Shown here piece after piece: positions 23,701 through 37,500 of a stretch of DNA of 64,000 nt. Position 1 is the stretch's first letter; each line of letters opens with the position of its first letter. The DNA comes from Owenia fusiformis (lineage: Eukaryota > Annelida > Polychaeta > Sabellida > Oweniidae). The stretch is taken from the NCBI GenBank assembly GCA_903813345.2, contig CAIIXF020000005.1, positions 6,759,375-6,823,374 of the forward strand. The letters run 5' to 3'. Made by a program: the position numbers and the translations under genes. Below the pieces are notes generated by a model that searched no databases, was not told the origin of the DNA, and worked only from the letters and a program-made list of their open reading frames with translations.

Positions 23701-25172
23701 TATATTTCCGATTCACGTAGTCCGCAATGTTTGATTTTTGAAAATTTAAATGGGCGAGAACCTTATCCAACATGGCCGACCCCGGAAAAATGAATTATCG
23801 GCAATAGACGAAATAACCTCACGGTCGAAGTAGCCCCATTGAAGTGTTATTGCTGTGGAATATAGAGAGGGTGTTGAGTGAAGGTCAAAGCAGGACACTT
23901 TAGTTCATCAATTTTGTTTTCTTCACTACTACTTTTTGCAAGGCCTGACTTCGTCGCTAACATGCTAAATATAAGAGTTAGCTGACGTTTGGGAGTCTGA
24001 CTTACCTTCTAAAGGTTAGAACCCGAATCTTAATGAAACCATATCACCTTTGTTGCGTCGATGATGATGCATAAACATAGCATTTGATAGAAATTAGTGT
24101 AAATGCTTTTCCGACTTTTTCATTTTTCATCAATGTTGACTTTCGGGAAGGCGTTGTAGTTATCACGAAATAACGCATTGACCCTTGAACTTTACTTTGT
24201 TGACGTGTCAACCAAGCATGTCTGGTGTGAAAATTAAAAGAATATTAAGCAATGTTCTACATCCGCCAAGCTAAGTGAAGTAGCCAATATAAAATTACCA
24301 ATTTCGAGTGAAGTACGCAACGAACGAAACTGCGTGATCTACAGTCCCACTATTTGTCTGAACGAAACGCTACGTAGAAATATGAGCCGTCTGCTGTATT
24401 AGTTGATTAATAGAGTAAGACCTGTTGGTGATGCTTTATAATTTAGACCAAAACATTGAAGAACATACGAACCTGTAAATCGTGAAAACAACGAACAAAT
24501 ATTCGGTTTTCATATATGTTCGGTAATTTTTCGTATTGAAACTTCCGGAACTTACAAGGAAATCATTCATTTTCTCAGTCCATGATTTACCTCTTGGATG
24601 TTGTGGCAAATGCTCCATGGTTGACGGAACAAAGGTGATATGGTTTCATTAAGATTCGGGTTCTAACCTTTAGAAGGTAAGTCAGACTCCCAAACGTCAG
24701 CTAACTATTATATTTAGCATGTTAGCGACGAAGTCAGGCCTTGCAAAAAGTAGTACCTGTATGGTAAATTTCTGATAACTTCCCCGAGACTAGAAAATAC
24801 AAACACAACAATCGTAGCCCATCGTAGTAATGTCGATAGATTGTTTTTACTCTATTATCGCCCATACAACCCTTGTTCATGTCATGTTGTAGTCAAATAC
24901 TGTTTGAAACGGAAAAAGTAGAACTGTAATAACGACGGTATTTTTGCATTAAAGGCACACACAAACGGTGCATATGTACTATGAAGTGTTGACCTATCCA
25001 TATTTAAAAATATAAATCTTTGTTTTGAAAAATTCGAATATTATTACTCGAAATAAAAGAGCTACTACACAGAGCTACCAAGTGAAATATGTGAAAAAAC
25101 GTACTCTGAGAAGCAATGTGATAATGGTATACAAACTTACTTCTTCAACTCTGGTGGATGTGCCTTACTCAT
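20720..25172 (-). CDS. SNRPG: Small nuclear ribonucleoprotein G (Sm-G)
   Basis: Sm-G is one of seven Sm proteins that form the ring around U1, U2, U4 and U5 snRNA, needed for pre-mRNA splicing in the nucleus. Four exons were found: 25172-25141 (starts [11 protein letters not shown]), 23195-23173, 21536-21412 and 20770-20720. All have GT-AG borders and sum to 231 nt, giving 76 residues, the length of the human protein. The Sm1 and Sm2 motifs are clear: [23 protein letters not shown], and the C-terminal [16 protein letters not shown], differing from human at only a few positions. Introns 1 and 3 are long or repeat-filled. The introns hold the 21804-22939 element and the 23927-24755 foldback. 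No internal stop is seen, so the gene looks functional. Confidence 0.96.
21804..22939. mobile_element. TIR element with a ggcggccatttt array, copy 1
   Basis: The ends atcccatcgaac (21804-21815) and gttcgatgggat (22928-22939) form a 12-bp inverted repeat. Inside are about six units of roughly 120-150 bp with aaaatggcggccatttt, cttctaccaaaagtgtcatt, gtattcacataccaaatatg and atcgctccactacttttcga, then a cggacgga run near 22874-22900. It lies in intron 2 of SNRPG. There is no coding capacity. Confidence 0.8.
23663..23841. repeat. Short inverted-repeat element
   Basis: Imperfect inverted ends: atggggctatttcgaccatg on the left and cacggtcgaagtagccccat on the right. Total length is about 180 bp and it is non-coding. 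It is probably a MITE. Confidence 0.5.
23927..24755. mobile_element. Foldback element with ~130-bp inverted arms
   Basis: The left arm (23927-24056) begins tactactttttgcaaggcct. The right arm (24626-24755) is its near-exact reverse complement, through cgctaacatgctaaatata and gggttctaacctttagaagg. The middle 570 bp has no supported coding sequence. The element sits in intron 1 of SNRPG. Confidence 0.8.
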
Positions 25173-25889
25173 TGTGATATTATTGGATTTAGTACACTGG
25201 TATCGATCGTTTTTCGAATGGCCGCTATAGGATCGTTCCTGCAACTACACACGGTTTGATGACGTAGTTCACAAGTGGCGCCAGATTTGATGAAAAGGTA
25301 CTGAAAATTTTATGACTTTTATCAAATAACTCCATTATTATGAAGGAAAATCCCTTAGCATCACTTTTAATTTATCAATGAATATAGGGTTTATGATTTT
25401 AGGTAAAATTGAAAGAAATAACCCCGAGAACATTATGATATTTACAAACTGTCATCTCCCATGTAAAGATAAGAATTTTCGAGACCCTATCTGTTGCAAG
25501 ACTAACGCCTGGCGTAACCGTCACCATGTTATTCAGTGTTTTTTTAAGTAGCGCAAGGATCCTGCCATGACCGTGGTAATGTTATCGTGAAAGCCTGGTA
25601 TAACCGCGACAATGCTGTATTATATTAAAATGCCTGCCATGACCGTGGTAGTGTAATCGTGTAAGCCTGTCGCGACCGTAACCTTTATATTGTCACGACC
25701 CTCGTGTGGTAGCGTGGTTTGAGGGTCGTAAACAGAATACAGTCTAAGAATCAATAGTTTGATTTGATGTTTTCATTAACTTAGTTTCGGGACAAGTTCA
25801 AGTAAAAGTTGAAATGTGTATCCCTATTTATTTGAACAACATCCGTGTTCACAGTATCATAACAAAATTGGACCAAATTGGGATAAATT

Positions 25890-26030
25890 TTGCGATGAAA
25901 ATTTAGGGATAAATTAGGGATAAAAATTTAGGGATAAATTCTGGGATAAAAATTTAGGGATAAATTCTGGGATAAAAATAATTGGGATGAAGTGGGACAA
26001 TTTCGGGATAACAATTACGGGATAACAAAA
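25890..26030. repeat. Short tandem repeat, gggataaa(aa)ttta
   Basis: The sequence ttagggataaattctgggat is repeated about six times with drift, ending in gggataacaattacgggata. Confidence 0.75.
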
Positions 26031-28794
26031 TCTGAATATAGACTAAGTAAGATTTGTCAGTTTTCAATGTAAGTTGTATGTCTCATAAAGGCGAATGGCA
26101 ACAGACTCCAGATTCTGAATGTGCCCAGTGTTCAGTTGTATCAAATAAGTATAATGTTAGGGTGTGAGTATAACCAGGTAGAAGTCTTAGCCACTGGGGG
26201 CTACAATGGACTTCGAGCTGTATATAAAGCTCACTGTTCACAATAAAAGTGGGAAAGTTTGTAAGAATTAAAGTTGGGCTATTTCAAATCAGGAGTCTGT
26301 CAAACTCATCAGGGGATAATATTACTTGTACACCATTTAAACAAGCAAGTAATAAAACATTGGAAGTAAATGATGTTTGGGATTACGACTTGGAACCAGG
26401 GTGAATGAAATTCTCACTAATATTATCAATAAGACAAGGTTAAATAAGAAAGTAAGATTCTGGATTGTACTTTATCTGTGCACTATTGCGTAGTTTCTGG
26501 GAAAATATATGTGTGACTTATTGCGAGTGATTGTTATTCAAAGAAGCCCTTAGCAAATATGAGCTAAGATAAAGCTTGTTGCTTGAATGTTAGTATCACT
26601 TAAGTCACCTGGAATTTAGTAGGAATCTATTTTGAATCCAGAATCTACTTCAGATAAAATGAGGGGGGGGGGGGATTTTCTAACATATATATAAACAATT
26701 GAACACAAGAAGTGATATTCTGTGGATTTTTATATAATGTATAAAAACGACTCTATTTCTATTTACTAATCTACACAAACATTACACAATTCAGTACTGT
26801 CGAGATGGTATATCAAGTAAATAATTTCTCAAACCAAACATGCATAAAACAGCACAGCTAATGGAAATTCAGTTAAACAATTTGCAATAAAGCCTAAAAT
26901 GTGTCTTTTTCCAATAATGTAACTCAACAGTGCAATTTTATATAATCCCTGGTGGGGTTGAAATCAGCTCTCTATACTACTCACATGAAAAGCGGGACAT
27001 CATTTTGCCACTATCAGACTATGGTACAATTGGCAAACAAATGGGAAAAAGTATTTTAAAAGTATGTTCTAGTATCTATAATAGAACGTGGTTGACATAG
27101 AATTAGACCAGACATGGAAAACTAGAAGGGAGGGGTGTCTTAAGTCCGAAAATGGGCTTCGAATGACCGTGATCCTTAAAAGTACTGAACTTCAAAATGT
27201 CTGGACAGAGGCTCCAAAAGAAGCTTTAGTCTTAAAAGTGACTTCCAATGAACCTCGAAGGTACTTAATGTCAAAATATCTAAAAGAGTCTTAAACTGGG
27301 CTTAAAGTCTTAAATTGAGCTTCAAATGTCCTTGACCCTTAAAAGTACTTCAATGATCAGTTGTTTGATAATGGTCCCATAAGCCCGGGATTTCACCTTT
27401 AAATTACCCAGAATTTAACATACAAATATACAAAGGAGTATTTCTAGTGTATCAATGAAATTTACCCTGTGAACAAACTAAATACAGTCCCAAACTGGAT
27501 GGGGGGGATGTCGTATAGAGGTGTCTATGAACCCCTGGAATTTGCAGTTGACTCTGGTTTAGAGCAAGTTACATAAAGTTCGTAAAGACCGTAACTTTTC
27601 GTACACCTTGTCAAATATTCCTAAACGATTCCCTGTGGGGATTTTGTATAGAAGGTTTCATAAGGAACCCCGGGAACTTGCTTTCGACGGTGGTTAATAA
27701 GTTACATAGGTTCTTTAAGACAAAAACTCTGCGTGTAACTTTGCGTTAACCTTGTCAAATGTTCCTTAACAATCCCTGGGACAATTTAAACATGGGATGT
27801 TCACAAGGCAACTAAATAAAATTAAGTAAAAAAAATCAAGTGTACAGACACTTCTTTTTAAAGACTAAAACTCTGCAAAAATACAATTCAATCAAGTCAA
27901 TTACCTTTACCAACTCGTACACCTAAGTTGGTTTATCTGAGGCAATATAAATATCCAATTTTAGTGACGATTTTAATGTTTAAAATTCCACAAACTGTTC
28001 TCCATGTCTGGCTGGCTTGAATTCGAATCATAAAAGCACAGAAAAAGACAATTCACTTAAAACGTGCTTATTTACTTAAATCGAGCTTAATAAGCCTCAC
28101 TTTGGATTTTGAAACAAACCCAGACAACTGCCCTTTCTAAAAAGTTTGTAACATAACATTAAACATGAAACTGGGCCTAAAACATTCACATTAAAGTCTT
28201 ATTATGAACAAAATATATATGTTGACATTAATCCTGTAAATTATATTACATTAAAAAACACAAGAGAAGGTTAGTAAAAATAATAAATATAAATATAAAT
28301 ATAGAGTAAAATGATTAAACTCTAACCATACTTTAAGAGTATAGCCAAAGTAGAAATACTGACTACCCTTTTACAGAATTTAAATTATTTTATAACTCTT
28401 TAAATATTGAGTAACTAAAAGCACAATTGATAAAGTGAAGAGCAAAAAGTTGAACAAAGTGACAATCCTTCAAGGCAATTCCATTACCATGCTCAAAGTA
28501 ATCTGAAGGATCGTCACAATATGACATTAATGACCTTTATGTTCGCCCGTTGCTGTTTGTATTTTTTATGGATAAATCTTATTTATTGATCATTATAGAA
28601 AGTATATGCTTTCGAATCGAAGCTCCTTGAATGAGAGTAGAGATATAGTTTGTTAGCAAATTATTTATGAGTAAAAATTAGGTTTTCGTTGTGAAATTAA
28701 TACACATTTTTCGTAGTCTTTATTTACATCTTTAAGTAGTTAAACACGAATAAAAATTGTCATTACGGTGTTCTCATGCTACTTTAAATACAAC
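26031..28794. other. Non-coding interior of the 4.3-kb element
   Basis: AT-rich, with a G12 run at 26663-26674 and a tract near 27110-27360 in which 'cttaaaagtacttc' and 'cttaaagtcttaaa' variants recur. No supported exon. Confidence 0.4.
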
Positions 28795-29720
28795 CACGGT
28801 CATGAGAGGCCTTGCAACTATTGTCACGGTCATATCAGGCTTTAACCTTACCACGGTCATGACAGGCTTTAACCTTACCACAGTCATGACAGGCTTTAAC
28901 ATTCTGACGGTCATGACAGGCCTTTCAATCCTTATTACGGTCATATAATATATACGGCAATATAACATAACATTGTCACGGTCATGGCAGGCTTTACAAG
29001 CATTGTCACAGTCATGACAGGCCTTGCAATATAATATAGCATTACCACGGTCACGACAGGCCTTGTAATATAATATAGCATTGTCACGGTCATGACAGTC
29101 CTTGCAAGCATTGTCACGGTCATATCAGGCTTCAGCATTAGCACAGTCTTGACAGGCATTCCAACCATATTCATGACAGACCTTGCAATATAATATAGCA
29201 TTGTCCCGGTCATGACAGGCCTTGCAACCATTGTCACGGTCATACGGGGCTTTAACATTACCACGGTCATGACAGGCCTTGCAATATAATATAGCATTAC
29301 CACGGTCACGACAGGCCTTGTAATATAATATAGCATTGTCACGGTCATGACAGACCTTGCAAGCATTGTCACGGTCATGACAGGCCTTGCAAGCATTGTC
29401 ACGGTCATATCAGGCTTCAGCATTAGCACAGTCTTGACAGGCATTACAACCATATTCATTACAGGCCTTGCAATATAATATAGCATTGTCCCGGTCATGA
29501 CAGGCCTCGCAACCATTGTCACGGTCATACGGGGCTTTAACATTACCACGGTCATGACAGGCCTTGCAATATAATATAGCATTGTCCCGGTCATGACAGA
29601 CCTTGGAACCATTGTCACGGTCATACGGGGCTTTAACATTACCACGGTCATGACAGGCTTGCAATATAATATAGCATTGTCACGGTCATGACAGGCTTAC
29701 AAAATAACACTGCCACGGTC
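28795..29720. repeat. Minisatellite with 255-bp higher-order period
   Basis: Basic monomers of about 30-40 bp follow the pattern cattgtcacggtcatgacag + gccttgcaatataatatag. A larger block starting gccttgcaatataatatagc at 29021 repeats at 29276, a 255-bp period. The second block carries one extra monomer. Stop-free frames of 236 and 84 codons on the minus strand come from this array. Confidence 0.85.
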
Positions 29721-29995
29721 ATGGCAGGATCCTTGCGCTACTTAAAAAACACCGAATAACATGGTGACGGTTACACCAGGCGTTAGTCTTGCAATAGATA
29801 GCATGTGGAATTTTCAACAGGCCATGTAGGCTTATAAGGCCACTATATGGTGGCCTTCGTCCAAAGATAAATCACTGCATGTTTGAACAGCTGTATACGG
29901 GTCATGTCGTAATCATAAAATTTGAAATCAAACATTCACCATTTTTCCACATCACAATTTGAATTGCGAGTTTTGGTCTTAGATCTATTACCCAT

Positions 29996-30658
29996 GGATA
30001 GTGGGAAGTCCTCCATCTAGGAGGTATATACACCAGGTAATGCTACTAAAAATTTAAAAAATATGAAAAAAATATGGTCACCTGTCCTCTGGATTCAATT
30101 TTTGAATGAATCGTAGCATAATGTACAGATTATTTGATATCATGCTATTCTTGAAACATTTATACGCAAAAATAACTGGGTCGCTCACCTCTTATGCCTA
30201 TATGTGTTCAGTAATCATCAATTCTCGTGAGTAAAATTTCTCCAGGCCATTGAAAGTTCCGCTCAGTAAATTGACAATTTCTACTGCGCATGTGTGAAAC
30301 ACTGGACGAAATGGTTTGGTAAATTTCAAGCTATTTGATTGGTCAAAATAATCACGCGCCTTTGCGTGACTTGCTTTATTCTCGCGAGATAGGCGCTCCA
30401 TCCCCTTAAATTTTTATTTTGAACAACCATTATGATTTGGTGCATTATCTGACCAATAAAGCAGATTTGGAGGTATGAATATTTTTTTTATTTTTCTGTT
30501 TAGTGTTTTCTACAGGCCCTATGTGTCTCAGGATATTGTTTAACGAAAACTAGACAAATATTTATTTTGAAAATACATGTTTTTTATTTTTATTTTGGAT
30601 GGAAGCTGCGTTACCTGAGAAATAATATAAGTAATATACAGAGGACTTCCCACTATCC
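29996..30658. mobile_element. MITE-like element upstream of the NF-YA gene
   Basis: Ends ggatagtgggaagtcctc (29996) and gaggacttcccactatcc (ending 30658) are perfect inverted repeats of 18 bp. Both flanks contain ctattacc, but not directly against the ends, so the target duplication is uncertain. Non-coding. Confidence 0.7.
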
Positions 30659-30959
30659 GTGCTATTACCTCACCAAAAATTCCAAAACACACATGAAGTG
30701 ATCAGTGTATTAGTTTACATCTTCTGGATCGCTAACTTAGAATTTACAGCCAGTTACTAATATCAGACGATAACGACATTTCGTCCAGTTTTCGAATATC
30801 GTCATTTTTCTTGGAGCCATTTATTTTAATTTTAGACAAAATCATGCAATATCTCATCAAGGAGCCCAGCCAGTTCCATTTTAATTCATGATTTATTTAT
30901 CTGGCGATTTTTAAAATATTTTGTAAATTTATAACACAACGGCCAGCTTTTTTCAAATG

Positions 30960-31440
30960 ATTAACTCGGGGGGTTCACTGTATACACATTTTGGTGGGGG
31001 TCTTAGGCTGAACCCTCAGCTAAGCCTATCAATATATTCCCATACCTGTCAAATTTCAATGTTTTTCCATACCAACCAAAATAATGCCCTAAAGCCATAC
31101 TAAATGTCTAAATATAGGACTCATGCCATACCAACTTTCCAGATGTAAAATCAATGCCATACCAAATGTCTTAATGTAGAACCAATGCCATATCATATCC
31201 AAAGTAGAAAAAAGCTTATTCAAATTGGAGAAGGCCCTGACAAGAATGCAGATCTATGTGGAAAATGATCCACAACAATCTCATAGACCAATACCATACC
31301 TAACATATTTTCGACAAACATTTTTATTCCAGAAAGTGGACAAATCAAACCATTGTCATACCTCAAAAGTCATAATTTGGGGGCATTGTCATACCAGATA
31401 CTAAAATTTGGGTCCATTGCCATACCAAATGTCAAAAAAG
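30960..31440. repeat. Degenerate 'gccatacca' repeat
   Basis: The words 'atgccataccaa' and 'cataccaaatgtc' recur about every 30-40 bp with heavy drift. It lies just before the first NF-YA exon. Confidence 0.5.
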
Positions 31441-31586
31441 GTACTTCATGTTAACAATTCTTTGAATTGTCCAGTTTGTTTCTGTTACCAACTTGCTGAT
31501 CAATAAATGTTAAACAACCCATCAGTGATGGTGATATGACATAATGTCTTGTTTTTCCAATTTATGTAAAATATTTTTCACAGGAA

Positions 31587-34500
31587 ATGAGCACTGGCAA
31601 CAACTCCAACGTGGTTTTATATGGTGAAGATGGTCAACCTATACATGTAGAATTAGTTACAGACTACCATAACAGCAACAAAGATCATCTAGGACATGAT
31701 TCCCAAGTAAGTTCTCAGCTTTTCTGCATGTGCATTCTGCGTATATCATATAGTATTTGATATACACTGAACTTTCATATTTCATTGCTTTTTCCTTATG
31801 ACTAGGAGCAGGCTGCTCAATAAGCTTTTACACTTTGGCAGAGTGCCCCACTCTTATCTTTGTCCCACTAAAGAAACTTTGTCTCAATCTTGAAATACAA
31901 AAACAAAATTTCTGAATACAGTAAAACCTATCTAATCTGAATGTCATTGGGACCGGCTTAAAGCGTTCAGATTAGGAGTTGTTAACACATTTTCGGTACA
32001 TATTTATAGTTGTATGTGAACTTCCGCAACAGGTTGAAGCAAACTTCAATAGTTAGTCTCATTACAAATGGCAAATGACACAATTCATGATTGTTCATAA
32101 CTGTACACAGGTAAAATTTGCAATCATTTTCTACTTTTGTAATTAAAGTTTTAGGGATATGACTGTTTGCTTCATCTGACAGTGGAACAGTGAGTGTTCT
32201 GCCAATGCATGTAAGTTAGAAATTGCTTCAATTTGTTGAGAAAACAAAATTCCTGTTATTCCGTCAAATTAAATTGCAGCCAAAATTTGCCCTACCTGCC
32301 AAATTAAAGCAATTTACAGAACATCGATCTATCTCTTATGTTGGATAATATGCCAAGAAATACAATGTGCACACATAATAAAAACAAAGATAGATACTGG
32401 TTTTATATGATTCATATATATTTATTAAAAGATATAGTACATGGACAAGTTAACTAATACTTTAATAACTAGACATAAGATGTATAAGTTTGATATGTTA
32501 TAATCAGAGTATAACTTCTTATTCCATTTTAAATGTGTTTGTAGATAAGATAAGGTCGAAGAAGTTAAAATATTATTCCCTTTTCCCTGTTGAACTCTTT
32601 GCAGTCTACTATTGAGTACACATATGCTAATAAAACTAGCATTTCTCTGGTATCTTCCAAAGAATATACTTATTTAAAACACATTTTATTGAATAAAGCA
32701 GACCACAGGTTCAAATTCAGAGAAATCCAGACTGTAAAGAGTTAATATTGAATTCAGTTATAAGCCAGGCCCATGGCCAGGGGAGTGGGGGGTGGTTTTA
32801 GCCAAAAGTGTTTTTCAAAATCATCATCATTCTGAGCACTTTTCAAGAAATTTTGGGGTCATAGTTGTCAAATGTGACCCCATGGAATTATTTCAAAATT
32901 GAATCCTCCTTGGTAAATGCTGGCTATGAGCCTGTGTACAATCTAAAGAGTTTTGTCTCGACATCAATCACATGCACAATGGCACTTCTTCAAAGTTAAT
33001 ACCTCAATTACATAGAACCCAGAGGCGTCAATACTGACTGTATGATAGCCCTAGTGAAATAGCTAAAAGAGTACATAATGCTGTAGCAGAGACTATGGAA
33101 GATGATGTTACGATTGCTCCTGATGAACATTCAGACACAATGTCCTTGTAGTATGTGTCTGTGAGACCCTTAGCTGTTAATGTAGTAAATTGGAGCTCTT
33201 CATTGGAATATTTCCCAATCTGAAAAAGAGTAGACAATGCATTATTTAAGGTGGCACTATGACAGAAATCTAAATCAATTTAGTGTGTCAATTCAATGAT
33301 AACAAAAAACAAGGTCAATATTCATTCAGCAGCAAAGATGATCCATAGATGCAAAGAATTGTTGAAACATAACATTGTTGTCCATTTTACCCATTGGATA
33401 TTTAAAAGATAATTTGAAAACAATGCTTGTGTAAGAAGGAGACTTGGATCTATATAAAGGCTATTTTGGCTAACATACCCTCTTATATCCTCTCCTATTG
33501 AGGGGGTAACCATGGTAGCGTAGTATTTCATATCCTTGGTTTCCTTGATTACCAATAAATTCAAATGAAGTTCCTGTTATGTCGTTGAACTTGATATCTT
33601 TTGTAAATTGAAATATTTTCTCTCGCTGTTCAGTCATTTTAAAATCCGAACAAATACCTGAATATCCTTGCCCACAAACTGATGTTAGAACTTGATGAAT
33701 ACCTAAAGCCATCGCATATGTTGCTATAGTAACATGTGTTGCGAATATATCCAATTCATACATATCAGGAGTGATAGAAGTATCATTAGTGCACTCATTT
33801 TGATACCTCTCACCACATTTCATGACATCTTCATAATATGCATCAAAGTATGGATTGGTTGGATACTGGCCATAGCGTTTCTGCTTCATTGCATCAACAA
33901 ACCCTGGGATTTCACTACCCAATATGTTCATAGTGATTAGCCCATCTGAACTCTGTTCGACTCCCTCTACAATTGCTTCAGAGTCAGCCCATGCTTCACT
34001 TCCTATAAGTACAAAATCCCCACATGTATTTTCTGTTTCATGAAATGCTCTCATAATTTTGATAGCATCATCAAAATCAGTGAATGTCACGACAACAGGT
34101 GTTTTTGTTGCTTTTAGTATTTTGTCAACCACCTCTGCTGGAGAGCCATCCTTATCCAGTACAAATGATTGCTCCACACAAATTCCAAGTTTTTCAGCTT
34201 CTGTTTTAAAGGCTTCAACGCCATTTAAACCATATGTGTAGTTATCTGATAATGTCAGTACATTGGTCCATTTAACATTATGTAACATCTTCGTCATTGC
34301 TTTGGCTTGTTTATCATCAAGTGGAACTGTTGTTAGGAAGTATGGATATTTTTCTGTGTCTTTGAACATTGTACTTGTTGATGCATAGCTGATCTGTGTG
34401 ACATTATACCGCTTTAAAAACTGGTGAACTCTACTGCTATATGTACTGCTACTTGGACCAATCACACCTCCAATTTCATCAAATGTCACACCTTCAATCA

Positions 34501-37500
34501 CAAGAGTCCCATCTTGGATATCCATAAGAATTTTTTCTGTGCGATCGATACTTCTACATGTGTCAAAACCAAGGCCACCTATTCTTACTCCAAGGTTTTT
34601 AAATAAGCCGGTTTTGCTGTTGATTTTATCCAGAGCAAATATAAATGCTTCACTATAGAGAAATCCCGCATTTACTCTTATTTCGCCACATGATCCTTGT
34701 AAGTTGTCATGTATGTCAAACAGGCCTGCTATATAGACATCCCCTGGGATTACAACTGATGTGTTCTCATACCCTGATGTTAGGGTACATCCAAGAAAAA
34801 ACAGCATATACACCCTCATTGTCTTCTGTATCCAATGCATGAATCAGATTATTTAAAAATACTTTTTTCACTTTTACCAAAACTTGCTCAACCAGTAATA
34901 TCAAAGTCACCAGTTATTTTGGTCAAGCCTTTTATATTTTAAACAGTTAGTTAAGTCATCTAGAATGATTGGATTTAACATAAACTTTTCTACTGGATGT
35001 TTCTGGCAATTAGTCATATATTAGATGTCAAATTATATGATAGTTTGGAAGTTGATCAATGCAAGCTGTGTTGTTGTCACTTATCACTTTTGAGATCTGC
35101 TAGAGTCTATATTTATTAACAAGCCCTTGTGTGCATTGCACAGAAGTGCATAATTATTTTACATAAATCTTTTATTGCAGTATGATAAATAGTAAACGTT
35201 TACATTTTTTGATTGATTAATGATTCCTGCATATATTTAAGTACAAATATTGAAACGATCCTTTGGAAATAAACCATATAAAACCTTATTCAGTAGATGA
35301 GAATATATCTTAGTTTAACTGAATGTTTGACTCTTATTTTGTATTAATTTCACACGATTAATGATTTTTTAAATTCGTCCAATAAATATGTATGGGATTC
35401 TATATTTATTCCAACTATGATATTTATTTCATCTCATGAGTACTATATTTACAGGTGAACAGTAATCCTGGTTGTCATGGAAACGCAGATCATCAACTGA
35501 CAGATGCAGGTGAAACTTTTCAGCAATCAAGTGATAAAGAGAACCAGGTAATTAATTTAACAAATTATTTGTCTCTTTTTTGCCGTGTCTGTCTAATCAT
35601 CCTCAATGGTCCAAGCTACAGCACTTTCTTTGCCTCTTAGAATTTCATGATTTTTCATTCATTCTGACATTTCTTTTTGTAATTTTAGAGTAAAATAGAA
35701 ATAAAATCAACAATTAAATAATTCACCTGTATGGAACTCACTATATTTCTTTTGACCAATGTACTGCCATGGTAAACAATATATCTGTCAAGATGACATT
35801 TCATATCAGTATGATTACAGTACATGTATACATGTATATTATCAATTCTACAGAAAAGACCAGGGGCAACATTTGAAGATCACAAAAGCATGAAACAGTT
35901 AAAGAACTTAAATCATAGCTTAAATTAAAAGATGAACTTCTTGCTTTATGCTTTTAGGCAGGTGATGATGGGTCCAAACTCCTGACAGAAACTGCTATTA
36001 CTTGTGATATGACTGAGCATCACCTAACTAGTGGTCTACAAGATGTACAGGTTGGTATCATCCCAGTTCAGTTAGGGGTCATCTCAAATGTTTGTTCACA
36101 TATTTTGTCAGTCCATTTGTACTTTTGTCTAGAATAGCTGTTTGAAGGGTGAATTTTTGAAATAGTATTGGGTAAATATGATTCACATATTGCTTATTTA
36201 ACAAAATCGTATCTTAGCACCCACTCAGTTGGTGTTTGGTTGTCGGTGTTCAGCTTCTGTAACAAATGGCAGGTGGTGACATTTTGCATGTTAATGTCTT
36301 GTCTTACATTGAAATTGCACATAAAATCTGTGTTCATACAGATGGTTGCTGGGTCCAATGGACAGATGCAGGTTCTGCAGGTCCCTCAAGGAATGCAGGT
36401 TGTACCGCTGAATCAGCTTCCTAATCAAGGACACACAGTGAGTATATGGGATTGTTGCTTAACTTTTGCTTGTTATTCTACATGAAAACTGCAGAGTCAC
36501 CCACATAACCTTGATAAGCAATTTAGCAAAGAATAATTTAGAAGGCTCATCACAAGGGCTTTGTATAAAAAACCTCCTACCCACGTACCCTCGTACCCAC
36601 GTACGTGGGTCCTGACCCAGTCTTTAAAGAGTTAAATTTTTAAATGTTTAAAACATTATTCAATCTCAGTTTATCCTGAATTATAGATGAATTTATGCAT
36701 CCATATGCCTTTATTTATAGGTCTGACATCTCTCTAGTAAAATAAAATAAAGCCGGAATTGCATAAATGTTCATTATTTTTGAGCTATTTGATTTATGTT
36801 TGTCGAAATGTTTTTTGTTGATCAGGCAGTCTTACCTGTATAACACATCAGTGCTGATTAGGGTATGAGTACCGTAATCCAACACCAAATTCGAAAATTC
36901 ATATCAATACTTTGCACATATGGCGTTCGTGATCAACTTTAAAACGCTTACCCCCCATAGTGTTATATATCAAAATGTACCTGTTCATACAGGGGTTCGA
37001 TTGATCTACATCAAATTATAGGGAGTCAGGTTACTTTTTGAGATATCAGCGTCCATTTATTGTAACTCGCGTTTGCTACCATTTCCTCAATTCTGAGATG
37101 ATGGGCAAACGCGTAGTAAACATGCTCACGTCGGAACTATTTTTGACCTACATCGCTATTTTCGTAATTCAAATGAAAGTTGAACTCCTCCTCTTTATTT
37201 TGATACCAAATAGTGGCATACTAGGTACCCTAGTAGCCAACTATGGCGTTATTTAGAACAATACTACAGGTTTTTAAATGGACTATATAGGGGTCATACC
37301 TTTTGGCGGATGGATATGGAACCTCATACCTCAAATAGCTCAAATGAACATTATGCAATGCCGGCTTTATTTTATGACGAGACAGATGTCCGATCTAGAA
37401 ATAAAGGCGTATGGGTACATAAATTCATCCATAATTAAGCATACATTGAGATAGAATAATGTTTAAAAAATGTTAAAGATTTAACTCTTTAAAGACTGGG

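Larger units (their letters stand above)
25487..29801. mobile_element. 4.3-kb long-TIR element built on a minisatellite
   Basis: The ends match as an inverted repeat of at least 90 bp: left ctatctgttgcaagactaac and later agtagcgcaaggatcctgcc; right is the complement (ggcaggatccttgcgctact ... gcaatagatag). Both arms run inward into the same 'catgaccgtggtaatgtt' family, so the terminal repeats are continuous with the internal array at 28795-29720. The interior shows no transposase. Confidence 0.75.

Noticed and set aside
28941-29664. Stop-free frames of 236 and 84 codons on the minus strand
   Set aside because: They are produced by the minisatellite monomer, which lacks stops in some frames. 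The product is a monotonous MTVTMLARPVMT-type repeat without start or splice context.
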